From: Monosporascus cannonballus
Taxonomy: Eukaryota; Ascomycota; Sordariomycetes; Xylariales
Length of the DNA: 64,000 nt
NCBI GenBank assembly: GCA_004154925.1
Contig: QJNS01000279.1
Location: 1-64,000, forward strand
Direction of reading: 5' to 3'
How positions within the stretch are numbered: position 1 is the first letter of the stretch; each line of letters opens with the position of its first letter. The translations under genes and the position numbers were made by a program. Of this stretch, positions 1 to 11,442 are shown piece by piece. Under the pieces are notes generated by a model that had not been told where the DNA came from, searched no databases, and worked only from the letters and a program-made list of their open reading frames with translations.

Positions 1-85
1 TCTGAATTCACTCAAGAGCGATCAGCATACGCCAACCGATCTCATAAGCAACCCAATTCCCATACTTATCAATCACCTCTTTAGG

Positions 86-1528
86 ATGTTCGCCGTCCTC
101 TCTCAACTCATCGGCTGGGCCATAGAGTCACTCGCTCGCGTGGAATTCCACCACAGATACCTGGGGCCGTTCGCCCTGTTCGTCATCCTTGCCACTTGGC
201 TTGTTCAGCTCATCCTATCCTGCATCAATTTGTTCAACGTCCTTGCTATCAAGAAGGACAGGGAGAGCCAGCGGCCGTCCACGAGCGTCTCTCCGACCTC
301 GCCCTCGTGAGCGGCGTGGAGACCGCAACACAAGAAGCCAAGGTCGCCGCCATCCAGGAGCACCTCTCCGCCCTCTTCTCCCTGAGCGAGCAGGACCGTG
401 ACTCACACCAAGCGGCAATCACGAGCATCCAGGAGCTCGTCTCCGAATTCTTCTCCGCCAACAAGGGCAACGGAGAAGCGCAGCAGGCGGAGGTGAACGG
501 ACTCCAGGACCGCTTTCTGAATGAAAATTTCCGCTTGGGGGACACCTCTGTTCAGATGAGCCGGGGATCGCAGACCTCCGGGAATGGTCCCACTCCGGGC
601 AGTCCCTTGTCTGCCACAGGTTAGAAGTCATCAAGAACAAATGTGCCCCCGAGAATGTGGCGAGGGGATTGTGGAGCGAGGGGGCCCTGAAATCCTCGGC
701 AAGGTTCCACCGTGGAGCAACGGCGAAGCAGGTGTCAGCCCTCGAGAAGTCGTTGGGCGTGGTACTGCCGGATGACCATAAGACATTCCTCTGCCTGAGC
801 AACGGTCTCGATACCCTAGACATCGCACATGAGTGGGTCAGAACATTGTACGGCATCCGGTCCGTCACGCTCCTCGAGTCACCCGAGGTCCTTGACGGCG
901 TTGAGGCTCCTATCGACCACTTGATCTGCCTCTGTCACATGTGCCATCACGAGTTATGCCGCTGCAAGGCCAGATGCAAGGAAGACGGTTACAAGGAATT
1001 CTTGCAGATAATGAACAAGAGCCCCACCGACTGGCCGAGATACAGCAGACTCGTTCTCGTGGGCTCAGAGGGCCCGTGGGGGCAGAACGCAGGATACCGA
1101 GCGAACGTCTATCTTGTGCCGCCCGGGGACACTAAGAGAGCAGCAGACATATTTTTGCACACGCTGAATTCTCAATCCGTGGATGAGGCGCTCAAGCAGG
1201 AAATCCGGCTGCGTTTTCTGCATAACGGTTCCCCGTGTGGGCTATGGGACCTCAATTGGCTGAGCCAGCCACAGACCTGGCCCGTTCTAGTCGACGACGC
1301 GCAACACAGTCCTCGCAGAACCCGTATTTATCCCGGCATCGCCGGGTACCTCGAGTCAATGGTCGAGCTAGGATCGGGATAGCGGGGATGGAGAGACTAG
1401 CACAGTTGTCGCCCGAGTCCACTTTTGAAAGAATCGTGAAAGACCGCGGCTATTTGAGTCGCTTAGGGCTGATGGAACTTGGCTCTGTCTGGGGAGACCC
1501 TTTGGAAGCGAGCTATTTCGGGCTCTGA
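86..1528 (+). pseudogene. SMI1/KNR4 (SUKH)-type gene with N-terminal membrane segment, frame-broken
   Basis: Coding signal runs through three frames. Positions 86 to about 265 encode a short N-terminus with one strongly hydrophobic stretch (FALFVILATWLVQLILSCI), likely a membrane anchor. About 265-540 continues one frame over with a helical, coiled-coil-like segment (ERLSDLALVSG... IQELVSEFF). From about 543 to 1382 the frame changes again and carries a globular domain with an LGVVLPDDHKTFLCLSNGL motif, characteristic of the SMI1/KNR4 (SUKH) fold. A possible tail (QLSPESTFERI) sits in a further frame up to 1528. No splice signals explain the first two shifts: the second lies at a G-run near 536-541, and an in-frame TGA at 522-524 blocks the last frame upstream. 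In fungi the family includes the cell-wall/morphogenesis scaffold Knr4; in bacteria many members are immunity proteins. The role here is unknown. The gene is probably a pseudogene; indel errors are the alternative. Confidence 0.5.
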
Positions 1529-1901
1529 ATATTGACTACTACCAGGATGCGAGGATATACACAGCAAGATCGCTTCGATAATACATGCAATCCTTACTCC
1601 TTCCTACCTACCCATCTAGGTACATGATTAAGTATGTAACAGGCAAAATGGTAGTGCCGTTGTTGTCAATTTTGATACGACATTACCAAGAATCTGGGTC
1701 CAAGCCCCCCTTGTTGGTAGGTAGTGCCTGTCTAGGCGAAGCTTAGCTAGGTTGTACCTTCTGAGCTCTAGTGGGGTTAGAGTGCCAACATGATCTCTAC
1801 ACTGTTGATGACCGCATTTACGAAACCCCTAGCTAACGGTCCTTCTACGTAAACATTTCCCAAATTACTATTGACAGCAGAAAACCCGTCTGTCCCTCAA
1901 G
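1529..1901. other. Intergenic, presumed promoter of the CENP-W-like gene
   Basis: No ORF with coding character. It contains several short TAGGTA/TACCTA-like motifs of the kind common in fungal intergenic DNA, and the 5' leader of the gene that starts at 1902. Confidence 0.5.
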
Positions 1902-2328
1902 ATGGCTCCGGGTCAGAAGATGTACCCGAGGGCGACGGTCAAGAAGATAGTCAAGGCGCATTCCAAATGCAATGTCAGCAAGAACGTGGATGTCATGGTA
2001 AGGCTGAGCCCCCACTCCAGACGGTCAATCGCGTCGAACGCGTCTAATGAGGTTATATATCACAGATATTCCTGGACTATGTCCTGTTCATGCAAACGTA
2101 AGGGTTCACTCCCTATTTGGCCTTGAAAGCCGTGGCGAACCTCTCTGATAATGGGTTATAGGTTGATGAAGGAGGCCGCCATTGATTCCAAGCAGGCTGG
2201 TGAAAGAGGCATCAGTGCCAAGAGCGTCAAGAAGGTCACACCTGTAGGTTCCATACCATTGTCCTCAACACATCTCCAGGAACTGACACTGCAAATTTCA
2301 GGATACCCTCGGCAAGTTCAAGTGCTGA
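1902..2328 (+). CDS. CENP-W-like histone-fold protein (kinetochore), 78 aa, four exons
   Basis: Exons by frame and splice signals: 1902-1997, 2066-2097, 2162-2243 and 2302-2328, with introns starting GTAAGG, GTAAGG and GTAGGT and ending CAG, TAG and CAG. They join into an uninterrupted 79-codon frame. The product starts MAPGQKMYPRATVKKIVKAH, continues through the helix IFLDYVLFMQTLMKEAA and ends ...AKSVKKVTPDTLGKFKC. Length and pattern (basic N-terminus, VKK.VKAH.., a long middle helix with LDY.LF.QTL, AGERGIS..SVK.V, then LGKFK at the end) match the small histone-fold partner CENP-W of the inner-kinetochore CENP-T/W complex, which binds centromeric DNA and supports kinetochore assembly. The first ATG has no competitor in frame. 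No exon exceeds 100 nt, so simple ORF calling would miss it. Another small CBF/NF-Y-type histone-fold subunit is the alternative. Confidence 0.72.
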
Positions 2329-3505
2329 AGGCAGTCGAGGGCAAGATAGGACAAGATCGTTCACACATCTTACAACTCATGCCTGACTTCCTAGCTGTTC
2401 ACAGGCAACCGCATAGAGGGTTTTGATAGGCCCACTCGCCTACCTGGGACGGCTTACCTGGAGAGTTTTGGAGATACCAGATGTATTGGTCAATCAGCGG
2501 CAGGGAGCCTGCCGGCTAACTAGTCTATTGACCGTTTCAGGAGAGGCGAGTCGACTGGAAATCCGACTGGGTAGGTGCAGTGCCGCGATAGACGCGGGAT
2601 GTGGAACTAGTATAACTCAAAAGCACACAGTATCAGCGGATACGAAGGCGTGCTACCAATAATCTCAGCCTTGAGGTATTCCGGCTCCTAACTCTTGGTC
2701 GCCAAGGTGTTCTTCGTGGTTCTTCCGGTTTCTCCCGTTGTGGATCTTACTCAGGACTCACAAGCCTGCCAAGCATGTCGATGCAATATGTAGAAACCAA
2801 ACCAAAGTGAATTTTCATAAGTGAATTCTGAGAGAAAGGATTTTGAAACCACAGGTATATACTTTCCCTGTGCATTAAAGCGTCGTAACCATCTTGTCAT
2901 TATGCCGCCACAAAGGGAGGAACGGGGATAGTCGGCATATGGACAATGTATGTAAGTACGTATCTAAGACTGTATGTAGTAGGTGCACGGGCTGGGCTGC
3001 CTGGGAACTCAAAAAAAAAAAAACTCCCCGTTCTCGTCCAGGCCCTAAGCGACAAAAGAGGAAGCAGTCCCTAGAGAGTACAAGACTGGTACTTTTGGAA
3101 TGTGCCTAGGGGCAGCCTAAATGTACAATAAAATGTGGAACCCCTACGTAACTATCCTGTGACTAAGCAACACCACCGATTTTCTTTTGCTGCACACACA
3201 TCTTTCCACTTCGTAAACATAGCCCATCATCACCTCTAACCCGCTCAGCCCTACCATCGCATCTTACGACCTAGGTTAGTCCTATCCTAAGTATTTCAAA
3301 TTGCATATTTTTCCGGATCTCTCGTTCTATCGAGACCACTCCCAGCCTACGAAGGAGAACTGGTTCAAGCTTCATCTTCGAGCCTGATTTTGCCTACCCA
3401 CCATCCACTATCCATCATCCATCCTCCTTTTGAGCACGCGACCACCTTGTGCGCACCCTCTCCTGTCGCTCTATCCAACAACCACCCGTCTCCGACCTGG
3501 TAAAA
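2329..3505. other. Intergenic, 3' flank of CENP-W and leader of the YAG7-like gene
   Basis: No supported gene. It holds a 13-base A run at 3011-3023 and a pyrimidine-rich leader from about 3170 to the ATG at 3506. In-frame codons without a stop precede that ATG from 3449, but the downstream ATG has the better context (AAAAATGCC) and starts a typical low-complexity N-terminus. Confidence 0.5.
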
Positions 3506-5213
3506 ATGCCTTCGACTGCTGTACAGAGTCCCCCAGTCCAGACCGAGTCCAAGTCGGCAAAGAAGAAGAAGGCCAAGGCTGAGGCCCGAACCGAGTCGCC
3601 CGCGCCTTCGGCCTCTCCAGCTGCCGAAAAGCCTGATTCTGTTACCGGTGCCAATGGCCAGGATGAGAGCGGCGAGACAGGCTACATTCGTGAGTTGCAA
3701 AAGTATGCCTGCACCCGTTCTTTTTCCCTTTTTTTTTTTTTTTTTTCCCTTGCAACGCTCACTACCCCGCATATTTGCTTGTCTGCGAACTAACAAAGAC
3801 CTGTAGGAACATCCGCAATTTGAACAAGAAGATTGTAAGGCTTGTTCGCTATAGATGGTATGATATCGGACCTGACACGTTCAATTCTAGACCAATGCTT
3901 CCCGAACCGACTCCATCGTTGCCGAGCACAAAGACAAGAGCCTTGACGAGCTCGTCGAGTTAAAGCTTCTGAATCCCGACCAGAGAGCCCAACGTCTGAA
4001 GAAGCCCCAGCTCGAGACCCAGCTCGCCCAGATCGAGGAACAGCTAGCCCAATTCAAGAAAGTTGACGAGGAGTACCGAACGCGCCTTGCCGCCGAAAAG
4101 GCGAGCCTGGAGAAGTCTCTGGCGGAGAAGTTCGAGAATGGGAAGGCCGAAGCGGCTAACGAAATCAAGGAGAAGGCTGAAGCCGACTCTAAGAAGACTC
4201 TACACGATAGCCTGCTGACTCTTTCCCAATTCCTGCGCTTAGCTGCCGCCAGGAGATCGGAGGAAGCCGATGCTGGTCTTGACGAGAATATGGCTCTGGA
4301 GGGAGTTTTGCTTAGCGTCTACTCGGGCGACGAACACGCTGTCTCAACGATGCTGAAGCTTATCGAGGGCTCTGATGAGAAGACTGTCAGCGTCAACGGT
4401 GAAGAGCTTCAGACGACTTGTAAGCCTCTTATCAAGGATCTACTTTCCATTGTGAGGGCAACATTTTAACGCCTTTCGCAGTTGGCCAGGTCAAGGCTGC
4501 AGCTGCGGCACATGTCAACACGATTTTAAGCGCGGATGCTGCACCCGATGCCGCACCTGAGACCGCACCCGAGGCTGCCGAAACCGCGGACGCGAGAGGA
4601 GCGCCTGCCGAGTCCTCCGAGCCCGTCGCAACCGACCCCACAGCCGCCCACGCTGGCCTCACCGAGGTGGACAGTGCTGACGCCACTACTCAGTTGACCA
4701 ACGGTCACACCGAACCCACTCCGGGCACCCCGGCTAACGCTGATGTCGCCGATGACGCAGCCAATGCCGCTGCGGAGACCCAATGGGACGCCAACAACGA
4801 TATCAGTGTCTCTCAGGAGGAATGGGTTAAGGTCCCCCGTGATCCTAACGAGACCGAGACCGGCTTGACGGCTACTCCAGCCGAAACAGGCAATGTTCAA
4901 TCATGGGCGGACGACCACCCCGAGCATCCCCCCCAGGTCAGTAAATCTTAGAATAGCACCATGCTGGGTTCGTGGATAAATGACTGACTAGCAGCAGGCG
5001 GCCGCCGCTACAGCTACGGATGCTAATGATGGATTCCACCAAGTCCAGCGCAACCGACCGCGCGGCCACGAGCGGGAGGGTAGCCATGGCGGCTGGAGAG
5101 GCCGTGGCCGGGGAGGCTACCGTGGTCGCGGCGGATACGGCGGCGAGGGACGCGGACGTGGTCGAGGCCGAGGCGGACAGGGCCGTGGCGGACGACGAAA
5201 CGATGAATCGTAG
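3506..5213 (+). CDS. YAG7-like dimerisation-domain protein with C-terminal RGG tail, 474 aa
   Basis: Five exons: 3506-3702, 3807-3834, 3891-4419, about 4482-4936 and about 4998-5213. The first intron (3703-3806) holds an 18-base T run. The N-terminal 60 residues are low-complexity, rich in S, P, K and E. The conserved core begins YIRELQKNIRNLNKKITNAS and continues with TDSIVAEHKDKSLDELVE. It then forms a long coiled coil (QLETQLAQIEEQLAQFKKVD), the helical arrangement of fungal YAG7-like proteins. A middle segment rich in A, P, E and T follows, and the last exon encodes arginine-glycine repeats (GRGRGGYRGRGGYGGEGRGR), suggesting RNA binding. The family is poorly characterised and I assign no reaction. 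The last acceptor is a tandem TAGCAGCAG at 4989-4997, so two residues may vary. Confidence 0.75.
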
Positions 5214-6697
5214 ACGAGACCGTTTCTTCCATACCGCCGCAGAGTCCCTCGCTCCCCAAGGCGCCCAGTCTATCGGCAAGGGACTTAATTGTTCAACGGA
5301 TTTAATCGTCATCCACTTGAGTGAACAGCAGGAGAAGAAAGCCCGAGATATCACTTGGGGCAGTGTTTTTGTGTGTGTATTATAGGATCGCCGCAGGGTA
5401 CCTCTACACGACATCGGGAGGACGGACGGAATGGATGGCACGGTAAAGGGTTTAACCAATGCTCTGGTTATTCGGCAAACGCTTTCTTTTTGATTTCCGG
5501 GGGCGGATGGCGGGCGGTGCATTCAGCGGGCGTTTTTCGTTCGGCTTTATTTTACCTATACCTGCGCGCAACCTGGACCGGACTGGAAGGAAAGGGGAGC
5601 CCTTGGCATGAATGGCAATGAAAACGGAATGGATGATGCATGGATTGATTGGTTGATGGAATGATCAATGGACGGTTGGTTGCCCGGTCCCCCCCCCCTC
5701 CCCCTTCCCCGGCCGCGTCGAACAACCCTGTACAACAAAAAGAAAACGAACAGACGAACGAGTCAAGGAGCATATGCATGCACGAGCTTCACATAGCTGG
5801 CGTCTAAAAGATGAAAATCGGAGAGGGCATTGAGTGGGTGGATGTATGCTTTTGCGATCTTTCCCCCGGCCACTGGGTGACGTTCCCCTTCTATGTGACG
5901 ATTAAGCATGTTTTCTATGATACGCCGATTAACAACCTGGGCGGATGCCTCTTATTTTGCGCAACATTAGACGTACACATTCAGAAAGTCGCAAAGCATT
6001 CACCACGTCGCCGCATATCCATGCCAGACGTGATGAAACTCGGTAAAACAAAACTCCTGCATTTTGCTTGATACGGCATACGAAAGCACATCCATCACCG
6101 GCAATCAAGCGGCCAGGGCTCTCAGGGGGGTAGTGGCGCCTCGAAATATCGCAGAGCCCACTAGGTAGCTAGCTATCCGAGCTCTGGCTCGCTCACTTGA
6201 ATAGCTTCCAGCTAAACAGCCCACATCTTCGACAGAATGCTCTCCATCTAGTGCAGGATAACGTACAGAAGACATGTTCATTCGGCTTCCATCATCTTAA
6301 CATAATGATGGCCCACGCGCCCTTCGTTTTGTTTAGACTACATCGTTTCCCGCCGCCGCCGCCGCCCCGGGCTAAACCAAACGCCTATCAAATCCCACTT
6401 AACCCGCATCCGCATGAAACAGACGGCACACATGCGCATCGAGCGCCGGATATTCGCAGTTCATCGTCTCCACAGGCCAACGTCAGAAAATAAACGAAGT
6501 TCGACTCTTCGCGAGGATGAATCAGGTAAAAACCGCCTCAAGGAGGTTTCATAGCTTGCTTTGTTGATGACGACACCCCGGCGAGGGCATAGGGCGCCAA
6601 GTTCGAAGGTCACGATTCAAAGATCCCCCATGGGTTTGTTCCCCTTCCCACTAATCCCTAGACTGCGTAGCCGGTTCAAGCAGTGCCCATCTCGCTT
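5214..6697. other. Intergenic between convergent YAG7-like and ERD2 genes
   Basis: 3' flanks of both neighbours. Reading frames here are short and lack coding character. A C-rich run lies at about 5690-5705 and a CCG triplet run at about 6350-6366. Nothing else is recognised. Confidence 0.5.
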
Positions 6698-7556
6698 TTA
6701 TACTGGCAACTTGAACTTCTTCCCCTTGATGACTTTCTGGTAGTAGATCCAGAAGAAATCGCTGTACAGGACCGTCTGGATGATGCCGGCGACGATGGCG
6801 ATCCAGTCGACCTTGTGGTCCGCCTCGGTGAAGTAACGGTATATCCAGTTGGGGATGTAGAGGGCGCGGTAGAGCCCCAGCGCGAACAGGTAGTGGGTCG
6901 TGATGACCTCGGCCTCGCCGGTGCGCTGCAGCATGAACAGCTGCGGCAGGATGGCGACGGACTCGAGCCAGATGGAGAAGGCCCAGATCATCTCCCAGGG
7001 CGTGTAATAGTAGGGGAACAGGACGCCGAGGACGGCGGCACCGCCGAGCAGGTACTGGACGCGGAAGGTGTCGAGGTTAGGGTCGGTCGTGGACTTGTAC
7101 TTGGTCGTCATCAGGTAGATGACGTAGCTCTGGGCGGATATGAAGAGGATCTTGAAGACGAGGTTGTAGATGCTCTTCGTGCTGAGCAGATCTGTCCGGT
7201 AGTCACCTATTGTTAGCCCTCCCGGACGAGATAGAAATCAACCGGCGCCGGGAATTGAGGAATATCGGGGCATTAGCGTACCTAGGTATCGCGAGATGTA
7301 GACGATCAGGTAGAGTGCTTGCGACTTGAAGGAAATCCCGGCGGCGCCCTGGGGGACACAGTTAACGAGAGCCCGAAGCCAAAGCTCCATATGACCAAGA
7401 ATGGCGTACATTAAGCTCGGTCATCTTGTGCAGCAATATGAAAATAGATCCCAGATGGGAGAAGTCCGCTTCAAGACAGTCAGCATATGTAGCCTCTAGA
7501 AATGTATACCACTGCAACGGCGGCTTACCGAGGACTCGGAAGACGTTTAGCGACAT
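6698..7556 (-). CDS. erd2: ER lumen protein-retaining receptor (KDEL/HDEL receptor), 220 aa
   Basis: Four exons on the minus strand: 7556-7529, 7468-7410, 7348-7282 and 7206-6698. The product begins MSLNVFRVLADFSHLGSIFI and contains GISFKSQALYLIVYISRYL, the ERD2 signature region, followed by alternating hydrophobic segments through to the short basic tail KGKKFKLPV. Length and seven-helix pattern fit the family (about 210-220 aa). ERD2 cycles between Golgi and ER and retrieves lumenal proteins bearing K/HDEL C-termini through COPI vesicles; the basic cytosolic tail is the part that recruits the coat. The ATG at 7556 was chosen because the first nine codons match the family N-terminus and end exactly at a GTAAGC donor. 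Confidence 0.93.
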
Positions 7557-8316
7557 AGTCGGTTGTTCCCTCGCCGACACCCAGCTACCAACTGCTACCT
7601 CGGATTATATACGGAAAGCTGCACACTAAGCAGCATCGAAGAATCGAACAAGGGCCCTGTCCGGAAAATGGGTGGTACAAGAGTATCGACAGGATAGGTG
7701 ACGGGCGTTAGGCGGCCTCGGGTTGAGCGAATGTACGATCGATGTTGGAATTGGAAGAAAATGTTCTCCAGTTTAAGAAAGGACACGAACGCGATTGAGC
7801 TCCTATTGGATTGGAACTCCCCCGTCTTGCAAAAGAAGTAGTAGGTACGAAATACATGCAAAGATCAGTCTTGTGGCTGGTGTGGTGGGTAAATGCCAGG
7901 TGCTTCACCAGCCACTCAGCCACAAACGAGCCATTGGTGACGTCGGATGATAAAGTCTGACTACACAGTTAAAGAGGCCTATTACTTTATCGGGTTCGGA
8001 GTTAATCTAGGTGGATCCCGGCAGTGGCCCGGACTTTAGCGGCTCCGCTTTGGCTCTTTGCAGGGGAGCTTTAAGCACATTCGGTCCCTGAACCGACTGA
8101 CGTATTACAAAGCTGCCTTCACCTCCGCCCCATCCCCAAATGTTCGGCTCTGAGTGCTTACATGCGACATGGAATGTTCGAGTGGCAATGCGCCAATATA
8201 GAATTAATTCGTTTTGCCAACATATAGGAGACTCTTTTTTTTTCTGCAGCGCAATCATCACCATAGTCGCAAGTCTGCACTGTAACCTACCTCGTCAGTC
8301 TTAAACCACCAAGACA
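7557..8316. other. Divergent promoter region between ERD2 and the WLM protease
   Basis: 760 bp shared upstream region of two divergently transcribed genes. A T run lies at about 8236-8244. No coding signal or defined regulatory site could be supported. Confidence 0.5.
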
Positions 8317-9351
8317 ATGGGAGACCGTGAACAATCATCCCCCGCCGACGACGCTATCGCAATCACTCTCAGCCATCACGGGAAACAGCACGTCTTGCAA
8401 CTCCAACCTGAAGCGACCATCACGGACCTCTCCAACAAGATCCAAGATGAGCTCTCGATCCCCGCGGCCAACCAGAAGCTTCTGATACCGAAGCTGGGCC
8501 TCCTCAAGGCCCCCTTCCCCGATCCCGACCTCCCCGTCGCCGACAACCTGGGAAACAAGAAGATTACCCTGATGGGGACGTCGAGCGCCGAGATCGAATC
8601 GCTGCACTCGGCATCGAAGGCCGCCTCGGCGCGCGCCGAGCATCTCGCCGCCGCGCGACGCAACCAGCCGAAGCCCTACGCGACGCGGCGGGCTCGGCAG
8701 GACGACGCGACGTACACATTCATGGCCTTACGGCCTTTACCGCACCTGCCGCGGCCGGAGCGGTCCCTCGCGTTCCTGGAGCGTCTGCGCGACGACCCGG
8801 GTATCCGGTCGGCGATGCGCAAGCACCGGTTCAGCGTGGGGCTGCTGACCGAGATGGACCCCCTGGCCCACACGCACGACACGCACGAGGGCACCACGCG
8901 GATCCTGGGACTCAACCGCAACCGCGGCGAGGTCATCGAGCTGCGCCTGCGTACCGACGCCTACGACGGATACCGCAACTACAAGATCATCCGGAAGACG
9001 CTTTGCCACGAGCTCGCCCACAACGTCCACGCGCCCCATGACCGGAACTTCTGGGATCTCTGTCATCAGATCGAGCGCGAGGTCGACCGCGGCGACTGGA
9101 AGAGCCGCGGCCGCACCGTCGGCGACGCCGAGTACTACGAGCCCGTCGGGAGCAGTGAGGAGGTCGCGTGCGACCATGGCGGCTGGACCGGTGGCGAGTT
9201 CGTCCTCGGCGGCGGGGACGGGTCGAGTGCCGGCGGTGGCGCGCTCAGCAGGCGCGAGATCATGGCCAAGGCTGCCGAGGAGCGGATCAAGAAGCTGGCG
9301 GATGCGCAGCGGAAGCAGAACGAGCCTGATAGGGACAGCTCGTCTACATGA
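8317..9351 (+). CDS. Ubiquitin-like / WLM-domain metalloprotease, 344 aa, intronless
   Basis: Residues about 12-95 form a ubiquitin-like domain (ITLSHHGKQHVLQLQPEATI... LIPKLGLLK... LPVADNLGNKKITLMG). The second half is a WLM (Wss1-like metalloprotease) domain with the zinc signature HELAHNVHAPH, giving H231, E232, H235 and H241 as predicted metal ligands and catalytic glutamate. The conserved N/W stretch NFWDLCHQIE follows. This ubiquitin-like plus WLM layout is that of the fission-yeast-type fusion protein related to Wss1/Spartan proteases, which act on DNA-protein crosslinks and SUMO- or ubiquitin-modified chromatin proteins. The tail is gly/ser-rich and then basic. The start codon follows a leader with stops in frame, so it is secure. 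The substrate role here is inferred from the family. Confidence 0.85.
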   Translation: MGDREQSSPADDAIAITLSHHGKQHVLQLQPEATITDLSNKIQDELSIPAANQKLLIPKLGLLKAPFPDPDLPVADNLGNKKITLMGTSSAEIESLHSASKAASARAEHLAAARRNQPKPYATRRARQDDATYTFMALRPLPHLPRPERSLAFLERLRDDPGIRSAMRKHRFSVGLLTEMDPLAHTHDTHEGTTRILGLNRNRGEVIELRLRTDAYDGYRNYKIIRKTLCHELAHNVHAPHDRNFWDLCHQIEREVDRGDWKSRGRTVGDAEYYEPVGSSEEVACDHGGWTGGEFVLGGGDGSSAGGGALSRREIMAKAAEERIKKLADAQRKQNEPDRDSSST

Positions 9352-11442
9352 TGGGAGCGTTAAGTGCTATGGAGTTAAAGGGGGTGCTCAGGAAATGGCG
9401 ATCTGGCACGGATTCATGAAGCTACTGAGCTTTGCATTTAGCGACGGCGTACAGCGTGCTCACGGACCGGTCATGTGGCATTGGACCGATTTGGTAATCT
9501 TCAAATGGAGTTATGAGTTAATGCAGAAATGTTCGCATTTCTATGCCGCGGTGGCACGTATTTGTTTATAATTCCCGAAGTCCCCTCTCGACGGGATTTA
9601 GAGCCGACTGAGGTCTGGACGCTCTGAAAAATTTGTGTGCAAATTGTTAGTGGTACCGTCGTTAGACCATTCCCGCTTGTGATAATGAAAAATCTTCTAC
9701 ACCGGTAACCGAGGACTATCCTATGGTCGGTCGGTCAGCGCAGGTTGCTGGCCGAGGCGTGATGATACACTTTTACAAGGTTATGAGGTCCTGATACATA
9801 AGGCGTTCTCCCGGTTGCCTTATGTTTATAGACCCTCTCGTTCTAGTGGGTTCTCTTCCTCGTCGCAGCAGAGACCTCGGCCTCCTCCTCCCCATCCTCC
9901 TCATCAACAATGTCGGTGGATGGCGGCGGCGGCGGCGGCGGCGGGTTTTCCATCTTAATCCACTCCATAAGGTGCTCATCCCACTGGTGGCGAATACACG
10001 TGATATACATCGAGCAATGCCCAACTCGAGTACGCGAAGAATTTTCTCTACGGCCACGCCAAACTTGAATTAACATCTGGCTTAAAAGCCAGCAACCCGC
10101 GGCGGAGACCTCGTCACGCTCCCGGAAGGTCAGCAGACCTACTCCCCGAGTCATAACCTACATAGTTAGGGGAAGACCCGGCAACTCCCATAGCGGCCGC
10201 CGAATCCTGCAAGTTCCTGGTGCAATCCCGGATGGTTGGTCATGGAACCAAAAACTCGGTCCAGATAGGGAGAACAACCCCATTAGCTAACTGCCCAGTC
10301 CTACCCTACCAGGTATAGCAGCCTTTAACCGTGTGGATGACATGCCGAGAGTTTGCCTGACTCATCCAGCTGGATGCCACAGGAGGGGCTCCTTGCTTGC
10401 AGTGGACACCCCCATCCAACGTACCGGGAAGATGGCAGCTAACGGGGCGCAGGACCTGAACCGGTGGTTCCCCTCGCGCTGCATTCGGTAGCAGCAAACC
10501 TCGGGCCGCACTTGGAATGGAAGACTAGATTCGGCGGACTTCGGATAAGGCTAAGGTTGTGTTCCTGCCCGTCCTCGTGGCCTCTGCTAGAAAAGAGGCG
10601 GGGCTCCAAGGGCGATGGGCCGCGGGAGGAAGCCTAACTTAGGACTCAACATGGGCGACCGGACAGATACGAACAGTCCCGTCGCCAAAAGACGTCCTAC
10701 AACAGAACTTCACGAAATCCAGACGAACTCGATGGCATATGACTGGCAAGTTAGGCGATCATAAGCCTCTAAAAAAACTTTCTGTGAACGGAGGGGCCTG
10801 CCTCCGCGGTCCCAGACGTTCGGGTCCCAGGCGTTCCGTTCACTGGTCTTGGTCGGAGGAGCAACTGTCAAGCCACCAGCAACCGAACGGCGATTGTAGG
10901 TGCAGCGTGTGGAAGACAATAGAGGCGAACGGCCTAGGGAGCGATGTGTTCCCAGGCACTCATGTCGTATGAGTTGGTAGGTAGAGTCCGTAGTGGCCCA
11001 GTTCTAGCAGCCGTGGGACGACGATCATGAACGCCTAATAACAACACGTAAGTACCTTGACGCAGATAGAATACCTACAGGAAAACCAGAAAATAGGGAG
11101 GCGCTCTCATAAGTATTACCATACATCCTCTAGAGGTACAAGCGGCCAGGTCAGCAATATGATCTCTCTACATAAGCTCCCATCAAGACCCCACTCCACC
11201 TCGAAAGCCAGTTATTGGTCAATAGACATACATGACCCTTCGTGTTCCTGCCCGTCTCCGCGCGAAGTAGGTGCTGTACATATGTGGGTGCTAATTCAGG
11301 GATAGAAGGTTCGTCAGTGTGCTCCGCTTAAGCATTTGATAAACCAACACGTTCTGAACCCGCCCAAAGGCACACCCGCAGTAGGTAGTAAGCCTGCCCG
11401 GAAGAGGGGCTGGCTGACGTGATGGACCGATTACGTAACCCG
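9352..11442. other. Intergenic between convergent WLM protease and MRE11 genes
   Basis: About 2.1 kb. A GGC triplet run sits at 9921-9944. On the minus strand at about 9990-9843 there is a coding-like stretch (proline run from the triplets, then acidic VDEEDGEEEAEVSAATRKR) with no start or exon structure I could complete. Around 10650-10750 a plus-strand frame beginning MGDRTDTNSPVAKRRPTTEL is short and unsupported. These may be remnants of older genes or elements. Confidence 0.35.
9921..9944. repeat. GGC trinucleotide microsatellite
   Basis: Seven to eight GGC units. Read on the minus strand they give a polyproline run inside a coding-like remnant. Confidence 0.85.

Noticed and set aside
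6683..7216. 177-codon plus-strand open frame
   Set aside because: Antisense to ERD2; rich in D, V, G and E, as expected for the complement of a membrane protein gene.
8737..9177. 146-codon minus-strand frame, and the overlapping plus-strand frame at 9038-9571
   Set aside because: Shadows of the WLM protease reading frame, which has the zinc motif and family structure.
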